Assembly: GCF_024713975.1 (NCBI RefSeq)
Contig: NC_091103.1
Span: forward strand, 201,501-265,500
Source: Paralichthys olivaceus
Lineage: Eukaryota; Chordata; Actinopteri; Pleuronectiformes; Paralichthyidae
Reading direction: 5' to 3'
DNA: 64,000 nucleotides
Part shown: piece by piece, positions 10,635-23,190 of the stretch
How positions within the stretch are numbered: position 1 is the first letter of the stretch
Layout of the letters: each line of letters starts with the position of its first letter
Position numbers and translations under genes: made by a program
Notes under the pieces: generated by a model
Database searches by the model: none
Told to the model about the DNA's origin: nothing
What the model saw: only the letters and a program-made list of their open reading frames with translations

Positions 10635-13600
10635 ATGGCGACTTACGTGGACATTCTGAAGAGCGAGTTTCCTGAGATCGACGCGGAGCTTTTCGATTAT
10701 ATCACAGGTGAGACACCGGGGACAGAGCCGCGGTGTGCGGCTCCAGTCCACTGGCACACACCGGCCTTCACTCGGCCTGTTAGCCGGGAACTGCGCCTCT
10801 GTAGCCACAGAGCTTATGAGCTAACACAGTTAGGCTAACAGCAGCCGGAACACCGGGCGGCACGACGTGGGCCGGTTAGCTCCACCGAAACCCGGGTCAG
10901 CGCGAGACTCAGAGCCGGTGCGAATGGACCAGACACGGAAGATCCACAGGAAGGAGAGTTAGAGACAATAATCCAGAAATGTTACAGGAAATAATCCAGA
11001 AGTGTTAGAGACAATAATCCAGAAGTGTTAGAGACAATAATCCAGAAGTGTTACAGGAAATAATCCAGAAGTGTTAGAGACAATAATCCAGAAGTGTTAG
11101 AGACAATAATCCAGAAGTGTTAGAGACAATAATCCAGAAGTGTTACAGGAAATAATCCAGAAGTGTTACAGGAAATAATCCAGAAATGTTAGAGACAATA
11201 ATCTGATACTACAAACAGTGGAAATAATCCAGAGGTGTTAAACAAAATAATCCAGGAGTGTTAGAGGAAATAATCCAGAGGTGTTAAACAAAATAATCCA
11301 GGAGTGTTAGAGGAAATAATCCAGAGGTGTTAGAGGAAATAATCCAGAAGTGTTAAACAAAATAATCCAGAGGTGTTAGAGGAAATAATCCAGAAGTGTT
11401 AGAGGAAATAATCCAGAAGTGTTAGAGGAAATAATCCAGAAATGTTACAGGAAATAATCCAGAGGTGTTAGAGGAAATAATCCAGAAGTGTTAAACAAAA
11501 TAATCCAGAGGTGTTAGAGGAAATAATCCAGAAGTGTTAGAGGAAATAATCCAGAAGTGTTAGAGGAAATAATCCAGAAATGTTACAGGAAATAATCCAG
11601 AGGTGTTAAACAAAATAATCCAGAGGTGTTAAACAAAATAATCCAGAGGTGTTAGAGGAAATAATCCAGAAGTGTTAAACAAAATAATCCAGAAGTGTTA
11701 CAGGAAATAATCCAGAAATGTTAGAGGAAATAATCCAGAAGTGTTAAACAAAATAATCCAGGAGTGTTAGAGGAAATAATCCAGAGGTGTTAGAGGAAAT
11801 AATCCAGAAGTGTTAAACAAAATAATCCAGAGGTGTTAGAGGAAATAATCCAGAAGTGTTAGAGGAAATAATCCAGAAATGTTACAGGAAATAATCCAGA
11901 GGTGTTAGAGGAAATAATCCAGAAGTGTTAAACAAAATAATCCAGAGGTGTTAGAGGAAATAATCCAGAAGTGTTAGAGGAAATAATCCAGAAGTGTTAG
12001 AGGAAATAATCCAGAAATGTTACAGGAAATAATCCAGAGGTGTTAGAGGAAATAATCCAGAAGTGTTAGAGGAAATAATCCAGAAATGTTACAGGAAATA
12101 ATCCAGAGGTGTTAGAGGAAATAATCCAGAAGTGTTAAACAAAATAATCCAGAGGTGTTAGAGGAAATAATCCAGAAGTGTTAGAGGAAATAATCCAGAA
12201 GTGTTGAACAAAATAATCCAGAAGTGTTAGAGGAAATAATCCAGAAGTGTTAAACAAAATAATCCAGAAGTGTTACAGGAAATAATCCAGAAATGTTAGA
12301 GGAAATAATCCAGAAGTGTTAGAGGAAATAATCCAGAAATGTTAAACAAAATAATCCAGAAGTGTTAGAGACAATAATCCAGAAGTGTTAAACAAAATAA
12401 TCCAGAAGTGTTAGAGAAAATAATCCAGAAGTGTTAGAGGAAATAATCCAGAGGTGTTAGAGGAAATAATCCAGAGGTGTTAAACAAAATAATCCAGAAG
12501 TGTTAGAGGAAATAATCCAGAAGTGTTAGAGGAAATAATCCAGAAGTGTTAGAGGAAATAATCCAGAGGTGTTAGAGGAAATAATCCAGAAGTGTTAGAG
12601 AAAATAATCTAGAAGTGTTACAGGAAATAATCCAGAAGTGTTAGAGGAAATAATCATTATTATATAAAATTATAATATTTTTATTGTTACAGGAAATACT
12701 CCAGGACCGTTACAGGGAATAGGCTTTAGAGGAAAAATGTGTATTGTTGAGGGGGTGGTTTCTGTTGTCAGTTGATCCCAACCACATAGAATGTAAATGA
12801 TTTCCTGTGGCGTTCTGTCGAGCAGCGTGGGTGGATGAGTCTGCCAATGAACGAGCTGCAGAGGCTAATCAAGACAGCTGGTCAGACCTCTAGTGTGTGC
12901 GTATGTGTGTTTCAGGTGTCTTGGGCAGTGGCGGTGCTGACTTTGAGGATGGAGAGGAGGTGTACGACGCCGTCGGTGGCGTCCTACAGGAAGTGTCAGC
13001 TGACACTAAGAACGAGGATGACGTCAGAGACATCTGTCTCCAGATGTTCAACACTCTCAAACTGTGAGAAAGGACAGATGTGTGTTTTCTCTGTGTGGAT
13101 TCATTTCACGCGGAAAAACAAAATCACGAGACAGACATCTTAACAATCAAATAATAATTTTAAAGGCAAAGTATATCATTGTTTCAGGTTGTGAGTTTAA
13201 CAAGGAACGTTGTAACGTGGTCTGTTTCTCAGGAATAATCATCATGGTTCTCAGAGGCAGGTGTTGTTGGACGCTCCTGTTCAGCTCTCTCAGATCTCTT
13301 CAGACACTGGTCAGAATCACACCCACAGCTACCATCATCTCTGTGTAACATGAGTGTGAAGTGAAACAGTTTGTCAACATGTTTGTTTCAGATTCAACAG
13401 CCAAAGATGTTCAGGGGATCTGGATGATGAAACGAGCTCAGAACACAGTGAGTCTTCATTCTTCACCTGCACCACCTCGTCTTCAGAGGAACTCATATTT
13501 TTACATGATTGTTTGTTTATTTGATTTCATGTGGTTTTTATGTTTGAAATATACACTGATGAGTTCTAACACATCATGTGATGTCACGATGCTGTGATGT

Positions 13601-16600
13601 CATCACTTCCTATGTTCCTCTCTTCAGACTGTGGACGCAAAGAAACTGGAGAAGGCTGAGGCGAAGCTGAAAGCTAAACACGACCGCCGGAATGAGAAGG
13701 ACTCACAGAAACCCTCAAGTCCGCTGTCAGTACACACCTCTTCATCACACCTCTTCTTCACACCCCTTCACATCTCTTCATCACACCTCTTCATCACACC
13801 TCTTCATCACACCTCTTCATCACACCTCTTCATCACACCCCTTCACATCTCTTCATCACACCTCTTCATCACACCTCTTCATCACACCCCTTCACACCCC
13901 TTCACATCCCTTAATCACACCTCTTCATCACACCTCTTCATCACACCTCTTCATCACACCTCTTCATCACACCTCTTCATCACACCTCTTCTTCACACCC
14001 CTTCACATCTCTTCATCACACCCCTTCACACCTCTTCTTCACACCTCTTCATCACACCCCTTCACACCCCTTCACACCCCTTCACACCTCTTCTTCACAC
14101 TTCTTTTTCACACTTCTTCTTCACACCTCTTCATCACACTTCTTCTTCACATCTCTTCATCACACCTGTATTCCTCTGTTGTCCCTGACAGCGTCCTGGA
14201 GGAGGCGTCAGCTAGCCAGGCCAGCAATAAGAAGGACAGTCGAGTCGACCAATCAGGGAAGAACCGCAGCTATGATATTCGTATTGAGAACTTTGATGTT
14301 GCGTTTGGAGAGAGGTGAGTGAGGGACAGTTTTATACATATAGTATAAGTAAATAAATTCACAAATAAACTTGTTGATAAAACTGAATTGTTTCTATATT
14401 TACTTGTTTGTATATATTTCATATTTTTGTATAGATTAATTATATATGTGTATATGTACTACTTCTCTGTATGTTTAATATTTTTTGTGCATAGGTGTCT
14501 GCTGCAGGGGGCAGAGCTCTCTCTGGCATCAGGTCGGCGGTACGGTCTGATTGGTCGTAACGGTTTGGGGAAGACAACGCTGCTGAAGATGTTGGCGAGT
14601 CGTAACCTCCGTGTCCCGGCTCACATCTCTATCCTCCATGTGGAACAGGAAGTTGCTGGGGATGAGACGGCGGCGCTGCAGAGCGTCCTGGAGAGTGATA
14701 CGCAGAGAGAGGAGCTGCTGGACGAGGAGAAGAGGCTGAACGCTCGCATCGCCAACGGAACGTAAGATTAATACATCAGTTAGTAATCTATTCCACAGTT
14801 AGTAATCTATTCCTCAGTTAGTAATTTATTCATCAGTTAGTAATCTATTCCTCAGTTAGTAATTTATTCATCAGTTAGTAATCTATCAATACACTGCTGA
14901 CAGTGTTGATGGACCAGTGGTGAAACAGATGCCAAACAGGTGTAACAGGTGCTGTTGTCATGCAATGTTGGCGCTCTGATCTTGTTTCAGTGCTGAAGGG
15001 ATGGAGAGCGTTCGACTGTCGGAGATCTACGTCAAACTGGAGGAGATCGAAGCCGACAAAGCCCCGGCCCGGTAACCATGGCAACCACAGCAACAAACTG
15101 TTACTTACTGTAACACTTACTTACTGTTACTTACTGTACTGTAATTACTGTAACAGTTACTGTGTATCTCAAACTGTTTACAAGTCATGTGATCACAGTC
15201 TTTGTTCTTTGTTGACTTTATTAATTTGTCTCGTCCAATCAGAGCTTCCGTCATCCTGGCCGGTCTCGGGTTCTCTCCCAAAATGCAACAGCAGATGACG
15301 AGGTGAGACATCGCCTGTCACATGATCATCTCATGATGAGGCAATAAGACGCTCAACAATGTCTCTGTCTGTCTGCCCCCCCCCCCAGGGAGTTCTCAGG
15401 AGGATGGAGGATGAGGTTGGCGTTGGCCCGAGCTCTGTTTGCTCGGTGAGTTCTGTCATTAAATGATATTGGATGAGTGTGAAACTGCTCCGGTGATGAT
15501 GATGATGATGAAGGTGATGATGAATGTGATGATGAAAGTGGTGATGAATGTGATGATGATGAAGGTGATGATAATGAAGGTGATGAATGTGATGATGAAG
15601 GTGGTGATGAATGTGATGATGATGAAGGTGATGAATGTGATGATGATGAAGGTGATGAATGTGATGATGATGAAGGTGATGAAGATGATGATGAAGGTGA
15701 TGAATGTGATGATGAAGGTGGTGATGATGAAGGTGATGAATGTGATGATGATGAAGGTGATGATGATGATGAAGGTGATGAATGTGATGATGAAGGTGGT
15801 GATGAATGTGATGATGAAGGTGGTGATGATGAAGGTGATGAATGTGATGATGATGAAGGTGATGATGATGAAGGTGATGAATGTGATGATGAAGGTGGTG
15901 ATGAATGTGATGATGATGAAGGTGGTGATGATGAAGGTGATGAATGTGATGATGATGAAGGTGATGAATGTGATGATGATGAAGGTGATGAATGTGATGA
16001 TGAAGGTGGTGATGAATGTGATGATGATGAAGGTGGTGATGAATGTGATGATGATGAAGGTGATGAATGTGATGATGATGAAGGTGGTGATGAATGTGAT
16101 GATGATGAAGGTGGTGATGATGAAGGTGATGAATGTGATGATGATGAAGGTGATGAATGTGATGATGATGATGAAGGTGATGATGAAGGTGATGAAGATG
16201 ATAATGATGGTGATGATGATGATGAAGGTGATGAAGATGATGATGAAGGTGGTGATGATGATGAAGGTGGTGATGATGAAGGTGATGAATGTGATGAATG
16301 TGATGATGATGAAGGTGATGATGATGAAGGTGGTGATGATGAAGGTGATGAAGATGATAATGATGGTGATGATGATGATGAAGGTGATGAAGATGATGAT
16401 GATGATGATGATGATGAAGGTGGTGATGATGAAGGTGATGATGAATGTGGTGATGATGAAGGTGATGAATGTGATGATGATGAAGGTGATGACGATGAAG
16501 GTGATGAAGATGATAATGATGGTGATGATGATGATGAAGGTGATGAAGATGATGATGATGATGATGATGATGAAGGTGGTGATGATGAATGTGGTGATGA

Positions 16601-17074
16601 TGAAGGTGATGAATGTGATGATGATGAAGGTGATGACGATGAAGGTGATGATGATGATGGTGGTGTTAATGAATGTGATGATGATGAAGGTGATGAAGAT
16701 GATGATGATGAAGGTGATAATGATGATGATGAAGGTGATGATGATGATGGTGATAATGATGATGATGAAGGTGGTGGTGATGATGATGATGATGATGAAG
16801 GTGGTGATGAAGGTGATGATAGTGGTGATGAATGTGATGATGATGGTGGTGGTGATAATGATGATGATGAAGATGATGGTGATAATGATGATGATGAAGG
16901 TGATGAATATGGTGATAATGATGATGATGGTGATGATGAAGGTGATGATGATGATGAATGTGATGAAGGTGGTGATGATGATGATGATGGTGATGATGAT
17001 GAAGGTGATGAAGATGATGATGATGTTGGTGATAATCATGATGGTGATGATGATGATGAATGTGATGAAGGTGG

Positions 17075-17105
<31 letters not shown>

Positions 17106-20100
17106 GATGAAGGTGATGAAGATGATGATGAAGGTGATGATGATGATGATGAAGGTGATGAAGATGATGATGAAGGTGATGATGATGATGATGAAGGTGG
17201 TGATGATGATGATGATGAAGATGATGATAATCATGATGGTGATGATGATGATGAAGGTGATGAAGATGATGATGAATGTGATGAAGGTGGTGATGATGTT
17301 GGTGATAATGATGATGATAATGATGATGATGGTGATGAAGATGATGAATGTGATGAAGGTGGTGATGATGTTGGTGATAATGATGATGATGAAGGTGGTG
17401 ATGATGATGATGATGTTTTGTCTTCATCAGGCCGGACCTGCTGCTGCTAGACGGTGAGTCACTGCTCAGTGAGACAGCTGTTTACAGGTAGAAGGAGGAG
17501 GAGGGGTGAGGGAGGAGGAGTGAGGGAGGAGGAGTAAAGGTCCCATCTTGAATTCACTCCCTCATTCAAAGGGTCCTGTGAAGATCGTGAAGTCATAAAT
17601 GCAGATCAAGTTAATTTCGACGAGTTGATCAGACGATGACATCCACACCAGTGAGGGGGCGGGGCTATGTGCCAGACAGCCAATAGGGAGTCAGTGTAGT
17701 CTGTCACAATAGTAATAGCAATAGTTGTCATTACTTGAAGTAGTACTACGAAAGTACTGAGGTGTATTCTTGTGTTTGCGTTTCAGAGCCGACCAACATG
17801 TTGGATGTCAGAGCCATCTTGTGGTTAGAGAACTACCTGCAGGTCAGACCCGGGATTCACTTTCATGTTAGCATTCCTCATTGAAAACAATGGGAACTTT
17901 TAGCCATAAGCTAACAATAACGTATCTTGAAAACCCTGTGCCTCCTCGCTCAGACGTGGCAGTCCACCATCTTGGTCGTCTCCCATGACAGAAACTTTCT
18001 GAACGCCGTGGTAACGGACATCGTCCACCTGCACACGCAGAGGCTCGACAGTTACCGTGGCAACTATGAAAACTTTATTAAAACCAAAGAAGACAGACTG
18101 AAGAATCAGCAGAGAGAGTACGAGGCCCAGCTGCAGTACAGACAACACATACAGGTACTACAGACAACGCATACAGGTACTACAGACAACACATACAGGT
18201 ACTACAGACAACACATACAGGTACTACAGACGACACTACAGACAACGCATACAGGTACTACAGACAACACATACAGGTACTACAGACAACACATACAGGT
18301 ACTACAGACAACACATACAGGTACTACAGACGACACTACAGACAACGCATACAGGTACTACAGACAACACATACAGGTACTACAGACAACACATACAGGT
18401 ACTACAGACGACACTACAGACAACGCATACAGTTGTTCTACAGACAACACATACAGGTACTACAGACGACACTACAGACAACACATACAGGTACTACAGA
18501 CGACACTACAGACAACACATACAGGTACTACAGACAACACATACAGGTACTACAGACGACACTACAGACAACACATACAGGTTTTACAGACAACACATAC
18601 AGGTACTACAGACAACACATACAGGTACTACAGACGACACTACAGACAACGCATACAGGTACTACAGACAACACATACAGGTACTACAGACAACACATAC
18701 AGGTACTACAGACAACGCATACAGGTTCTACAGACAACACATACAGGTACTACAGACGACACTACAGACAACGCATACAGGTTCTACAGACAACACATAC
18801 AGGTACTACAGACGACACTACAGACAACGCATACAGGTTCTACAGACAACACATACAGGTACTACAGACGACACATACAGGTTCTACAGACGACACTACA
18901 GACAACACATACAGGTTCTACAGACAACACATACAGGTACTACAGACAACACATACAGGTACTACAGACGACACTACAGACAACACATACAGGTTCTACA
19001 GACAACACATACAGGTACTACAGACGACACATACAGGTACTACAGACGACACTACAGACAACACATACAGGTTCTACAGACAACACATACAGGTACTACA
19101 GACAACACATACAGGTACTACAGACGACACTACAGACAACACATACAGGTACTACAGACGACACTACAGACAACACATACAGGTTCTACAGACAACACAT
19201 ACAGGTACTACAGACAACACATACAGGTACTACAGACAACACATACAGGTACTACAGATGACACTACAGACAACACATACAGGTACTACAGACAACACAT
19301 ACAGGTACTACAGACGACACTACAGACAACACATACAGGTACTACAGACGACACTACAGACAACACATACAGGTTCTACAGACAACACATACAGGTACTA
19401 CAGACAACACATACAGGTACTACAGACAACACATACAGGTACTACAGATGACACTACAGACAACACATACAGGTACTACAGACAACACATACAGGTACTA
19501 CAGATGACACTACAGACAACACATACAGGTACTACAGACGACACTACAGACAACACATACAGGTTCTACAGACGACACATTCAGGTTGAACTGGTACGGT
19601 CACATGATTGTAGGTCCGTTGTGTGATTGGTGGTTTCAGTGACATGATGTTTTCCCATAATGCTTTGTGTGTGTGTCAGGTTTTCATTGACAGGTTTCGA
19701 TATAACGCCAACAGAGCAGCTCAGGTCCAGAGTAAACTGAAGCTGCTGGAGAGACTGTGAGTCCTTCTTCTTCTTCTTCTTCTTCTGTGACTGTGACTGT
19801 GAGGAGGGAGCAGTTCAGGGTTACAATGGTTGAGATAATAATGAACAGTTTAAATGGAAGAACATTCTCACAACATTAGACACTGCAGAATATCATATGA
19901 TCAACAACATCATCTATAGCCTCATCAAAAAGCTACTCAATTATCAACACATGTGCAGATGCATTCAATGCAGGTATGATTTTATACACTTGTATTGATT
20001 CCTGAACAATGATAGTACTCAATAGTAAAAACTAATCATATGTCCTCAGACAGTTACAAGATGATAAATGGAGATAAATTAGACTGATGAAGAAAAGTAA

Positions 20101-21948
20101 ACAGTGACGTGTTGTGTTTCCTTCCTCAGACCGGAGCTGAAACCCATGGAAAAAGAAACTGAAGTCACTTTAAGGTACGAACACAAACATGGTCCTCAGA
20201 GGATTTACCACTGGAACTCTAGAATATTTATTTTGGATGGATGATGGGTAATCGATGGATGGATGATTGATGTGTGACAGCTGGTGTCGTCCTCTCACAG
20301 GTTTCCAGATAACTTTGAGAAGTTGTCTCCGCCCATCCTGCAGCTGGACGAGGTGGAGTTCTTCTACACTCCCGATCAGCGACTCTTCTCTGGACTCAAC
20401 CTGTCGGCCGACCTCGAGTCTCGAATCTGCATCGTACGTGTCATCGTTACAAAACAACCAGTCAGAGACGGGATCCGATGGATCCTTAGTGATCACATGA
20501 TTTAACTTCTCCCCAATCATAACGTAAACATGTGAAGTAAAACTGATCAATAATCAGTATCAGGAGAGTATTGGTGTGAATTGATCTGTTGTCTCCTGAC
20601 AGGTCGGAGAAAATGGCGCCGGCAAAACCACCGTCCTCAAACTGCTGATGGGCGAGTTGACGCCAGTCGGTGGAGTGAGACAAGCTCACAGGTGAGACAA
20701 GCGGCCAATCAGAGCAGAGGAGGAGCCTGTTCATCACCTGACTCTTTGTTTGTAGCATGTATATAAACATGTACTGGGACGTTTTCAGGGAACCATTGAT
20801 TCTGTGTCTGTCGGGAACATTTCCTCTCTGTTTACGCTCTGACATTCTGTTTTCGTCCATGTTAATGCGATATCTCAAAAATGCTGTGAGGGAATTTCTT
20901 CAAATTTGACACAAACGTTCCCTTCCACTCAAAGATGAACTCATTAGAGCTCAGAGGTCGAAGATCACAGTGACCTCAGCTGAGTCTGTAAATACATGCT
21001 CTGATTGGTGGAGACAAACAACCACATGAAGAAATTCAGATTCATCAAACTGTTTCTTGAGCGTTTACACATTTGTAAAAGGAAGCCGGTTGTGAATAAT
21101 CTGGGAATTGTTTTCAGGGAACTGTTGGTTTCTCTATCATTTTTAAGGTCTCGATATGTAAAGAGCGTTGAGCTAATGCATAGTAGGACTTGATGATTGT
21201 TCTTCTGTGTCATCAGGAGCCTGAAGATCGGTTACTTCAGCCAACATCACGTGGATCAGCTGGACCTGAACGTCTGCTCTGTGGAGCTGCTGCTCAACAA
21301 GTTCCCCGGTAACTATGGCAACGATAACCAAAGACAGTAGACAGTAATTGCACCCACGTGTTCTGCTGTGATTGGCTGTCGCTTGTGTGTGTCTCAGGCC
21401 GTACGGAGGAGGAGTACCGCCACCAGCTGGGAGGATACGGTATCACTGGAGAGCTGGCCACGAGGCCGGTGGCCAGTCTGTCAGGAGGACAGAAGAGCCG
21501 GGTCGCCTTCGCACAGATGACCATGCCATGGTAATAGAAGGCTCAGGAAACAGCTGTTTGTGCGTTTGATGATGATGATGGTGGTGGTGATGATGTCATC
21601 GTGTCTCTGTCCTTTAGTCCAAACTTCTACGTCTTGGACGAACCGACCAACCACCTGGACATGGAGACGATCGAGGCTCTGGCTAAAGCTCTCAACAAGT
21701 TCAGAGTGAGTGAGGGAGGGAGGACGGACAGGTGTGTGTGTGTGTGTCTCCTGAGTGTTTTCTCAGATGTGTCATGTCATTTGTATCAGGGCGGAGTCAT
21801 CCTGGTGTCACATGACGAGCGTCTGATCCGGTTGGTGTGTAAGGAGCTGTGGGTGTGTGAACTCGGGAAAGTTCGGCGAATTGATGGCGGCTTCGACGAG
21901 TACAGAGACATCCTGCACGAGCAGTTCAGGAAGGAGGGTTACCTGTGA
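10635..21948 (+). CDS. abcf3: ABCF3: ATP-binding cassette subfamily F member 3 (complete, 21 exons)
   Basis: A soluble ABC-F ATPase with two nucleotide-binding domains and no membrane segments, in a family acting on translation, ribosomes and antiviral responses. Exons: 10635-10707, 12916-13063, 13233-13309, 13392-13447, 13628-13725, 14192-14314, 14495-14761, 14991-15071, 15243-15302, 15389-15445, 17431-17453, 17787-17842, 17954-18154, 19680-19756, 20130-20174, 20301-20433, 20603-20691, 21217-21308, 21398-21530, 21618-21705, 21790-21948. They sum to 2136 bases (711 aa plus stop; human about 709) with all phases joining. The N-terminus MATYVDILKSEFPEIDAE is ABCF3-specific. NBD1: Walker A GRNGLGKTT (212-220), signature FSGGW (about 330), Walker B LLLLDEPTN (350-358), SHDRN. 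NBD2: GENGAGKTT (527-535), LSGGQ (613-617), VLDEPTNHLD (635-644), SHDER. Introns 1, 5, 10 and 13 are inflated by minisatellites. Both ATP sites look intact. Confidence 0.97.
10970..12655. repeat. 23-bp minisatellite filling abcf3 intron 1
   Basis: About 70 tandem copies of a 23-bp unit built on AATAATCCAGAAGTGTTA with a variable tail (AGAGGA, CAGGA, AACAA, GAGAC). Variants of the tail alternate in recurring blocks, suggesting a higher-order order of unit types. A foreign word interrupts it at 11203-11221 (see findings). The array makes up most of this 2.2-kb intron. Confidence 0.97.
13735..14168. repeat. Short-unit minisatellite (CTTCATCACACCT) in abcf3 intron 5
   Basis: Pyrimidine-rich 13-bp units, CTTCATCACACCT, mixed with CTTCACACCC. 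The array begins about 10 bases after the exon 5 donor and ends about 20 bases before the exon 6 acceptor, so it is essentially the whole intron. Long S/H/T/P-rich open frames across it are not genes. Confidence 0.95.
14770..14888. repeat. Short tandem repeat in abcf3 intron 7
   Basis: About six copies of a CAGTTAGTAATCTATTC-like unit, with period about 17-20. Confidence 0.8.
15495..17424. repeat. 1.9-kb GATGATGAAGGT minisatellite in abcf3 intron 10
   Basis: Tandem trinucleotide-based repeat (GATGATGAAGGTGATGAATGT and variants), grading into purer GAT repeats toward the right. Its period is a multiple of three, so both strands have very long artefactual open frames (Met/Lys/Val-rich plus, Ile/Thr/Phe-rich or His-rich minus). 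The plus strand has almost no cytosine over nearly 2 kb. It separates the signature-motif exon from the Walker B exon. Confidence 0.97.
18135..19590. repeat. 22/34-bp minisatellite made from the abcf3 exon 13 3' end and donor
   Basis: About 60 units. The 22-bp unit is TACAGACAACACATACAG plus GTAC; a 34-bp variant carries an extra 12 bases (ACACTACAGACG). The first unit is the end of exon 13, encoding YRQHIQ, with its splice donor CAG|GTACT at 18152-18159. Each further unit repeats the exon tail and the donor. It occupies nearly all of intron 13. Confidence 0.96.
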
Positions 21949-23190
21949 GGCTCCGCCCACTGCGGAATGACCGCCAGTAACAGAAACCCTGCCCCCTCCA
22001 TAACAACACATGTCACAGCAGCCAATCAGCAGCCAGGGCGGGCCGGAGGATGTTTTCTTCTCTGAACTGTCTCATTGCCTCAGGGGATGCGAGCTGATTG
22101 GTCTTTCGTCACCTGGTGAGGTCACAGCGGACTTGTTGTGTTTTGTATGGACTCAGCAGAGGTTTGAAGTTTTATCTGTTTTAAAGGACGTGACGTTAAA
22201 CCAACGTTTACATTCAGAGACAAACAATAAAAACATGAGTCACTTCCTCGTCTTTCACTTTTTCTTCAGTCGTGATGTCACCTGTCATGTAAACATGACA
22301 AACATATATATGTATATATATTTATATGTGTATATATATATATATATAAATGTATATATATGTATATATATTATATGTATATAAATGTATGTATATGTAT
22401 ATATATTTATATGTATTGAAAGCATTAGAAATTAGTTTGAGGTTTTATCTGAGTCAAACAAAACGTTTGGTTTCAGCTGAATGGAGGCCAATGACATGAG
22501 ACTCCGCCTACACTGAAAGCTCATCGCTGTTGCTATGGTTACATCTGGAGTTCTCCAGCCTCTGGATCAGAGACTCATGTGAACTGATTTTGTTTTATTT
22601 TGAAAACTGGTTTTGTGTTTTAGTCTGAACAGACACTGAGACTGTTGTAAACGATGACGCCCACGTTCTCTTCCTCATTGGTTCTCATCAGTCACGTGAC
22701 TACCAGCGGTGAACACAAAGCGCCGCTAACACTTCCTGTCAGTAACAGTTCCACCTCGTCGTTGCTCTTCTGTAACTAAGCAACCAACTGCAGAGGAGAC
22801 AATTTACTTCCTGTTCACATTTCGTGTGGGCGGAGAAGTTGCCAGCGTCAAACGGGGACATGTTTCTAAGTTTTATTTAAGAACTGGAATCAACATGTGA
22901 CACATTTCTTAGCTCTGATTGGCTCATTGATTGGTCAGGTTGTCGGGACTTAAAATAAATAATATGCAGATTTATGTGACGTGACTGTGGTCATGTGACT
23001 GATGTCAGAGGATGAACTGATCAGACCTGAGGTCAAAGGTCACTGAGACTGACACAAACACCTGGGGAAATGATGTTTATATTCAAAGGTCAGAGTGAAC
23101 ATGTGATCAGGTGACACGCTAACATTTGATGACAATAAACCACAGACTGAGGTCAGAGGTCACACGACCAGTGGTCAGTTGGTGGCGTCT
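21949..23190. other. abcf3 3' flank and convergent intergenic region
   Basis: The likely abcf3 poly(A) signal AATAAA is at 22226-22231, about 280 bases after the stop. An AT-rich TATATG repeat covers about 22300-22420. The stretch 22773-22820 is a dispersed repeat shared with 28331-28378. A TGCTATGGTTAC-containing stretch near 22528 resembles one near 6758. I see no further gene before the end of the YqaJ-domain gene at 23191. Confidence 0.6.

Noticed and set aside
15459-17457. Open frames of 591 to 664 codons on both strands
   Set aside because: They arise from the GATGATGAAGGT repeat, whose period is a multiple of three; the products are Met/Lys/Val or Ile/Thr runs and the stretch is abcf3 intron 10.
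17927-19626. Long frame continuing exon 13 of abcf3 (YRQHIQVLQTT repeats)
   Set aside because: Only the part up to 18154 matches ABCF3. The rest is the exon-tail minisatellite in intron 13. Kept as a finding on splicing, not as coding sequence.
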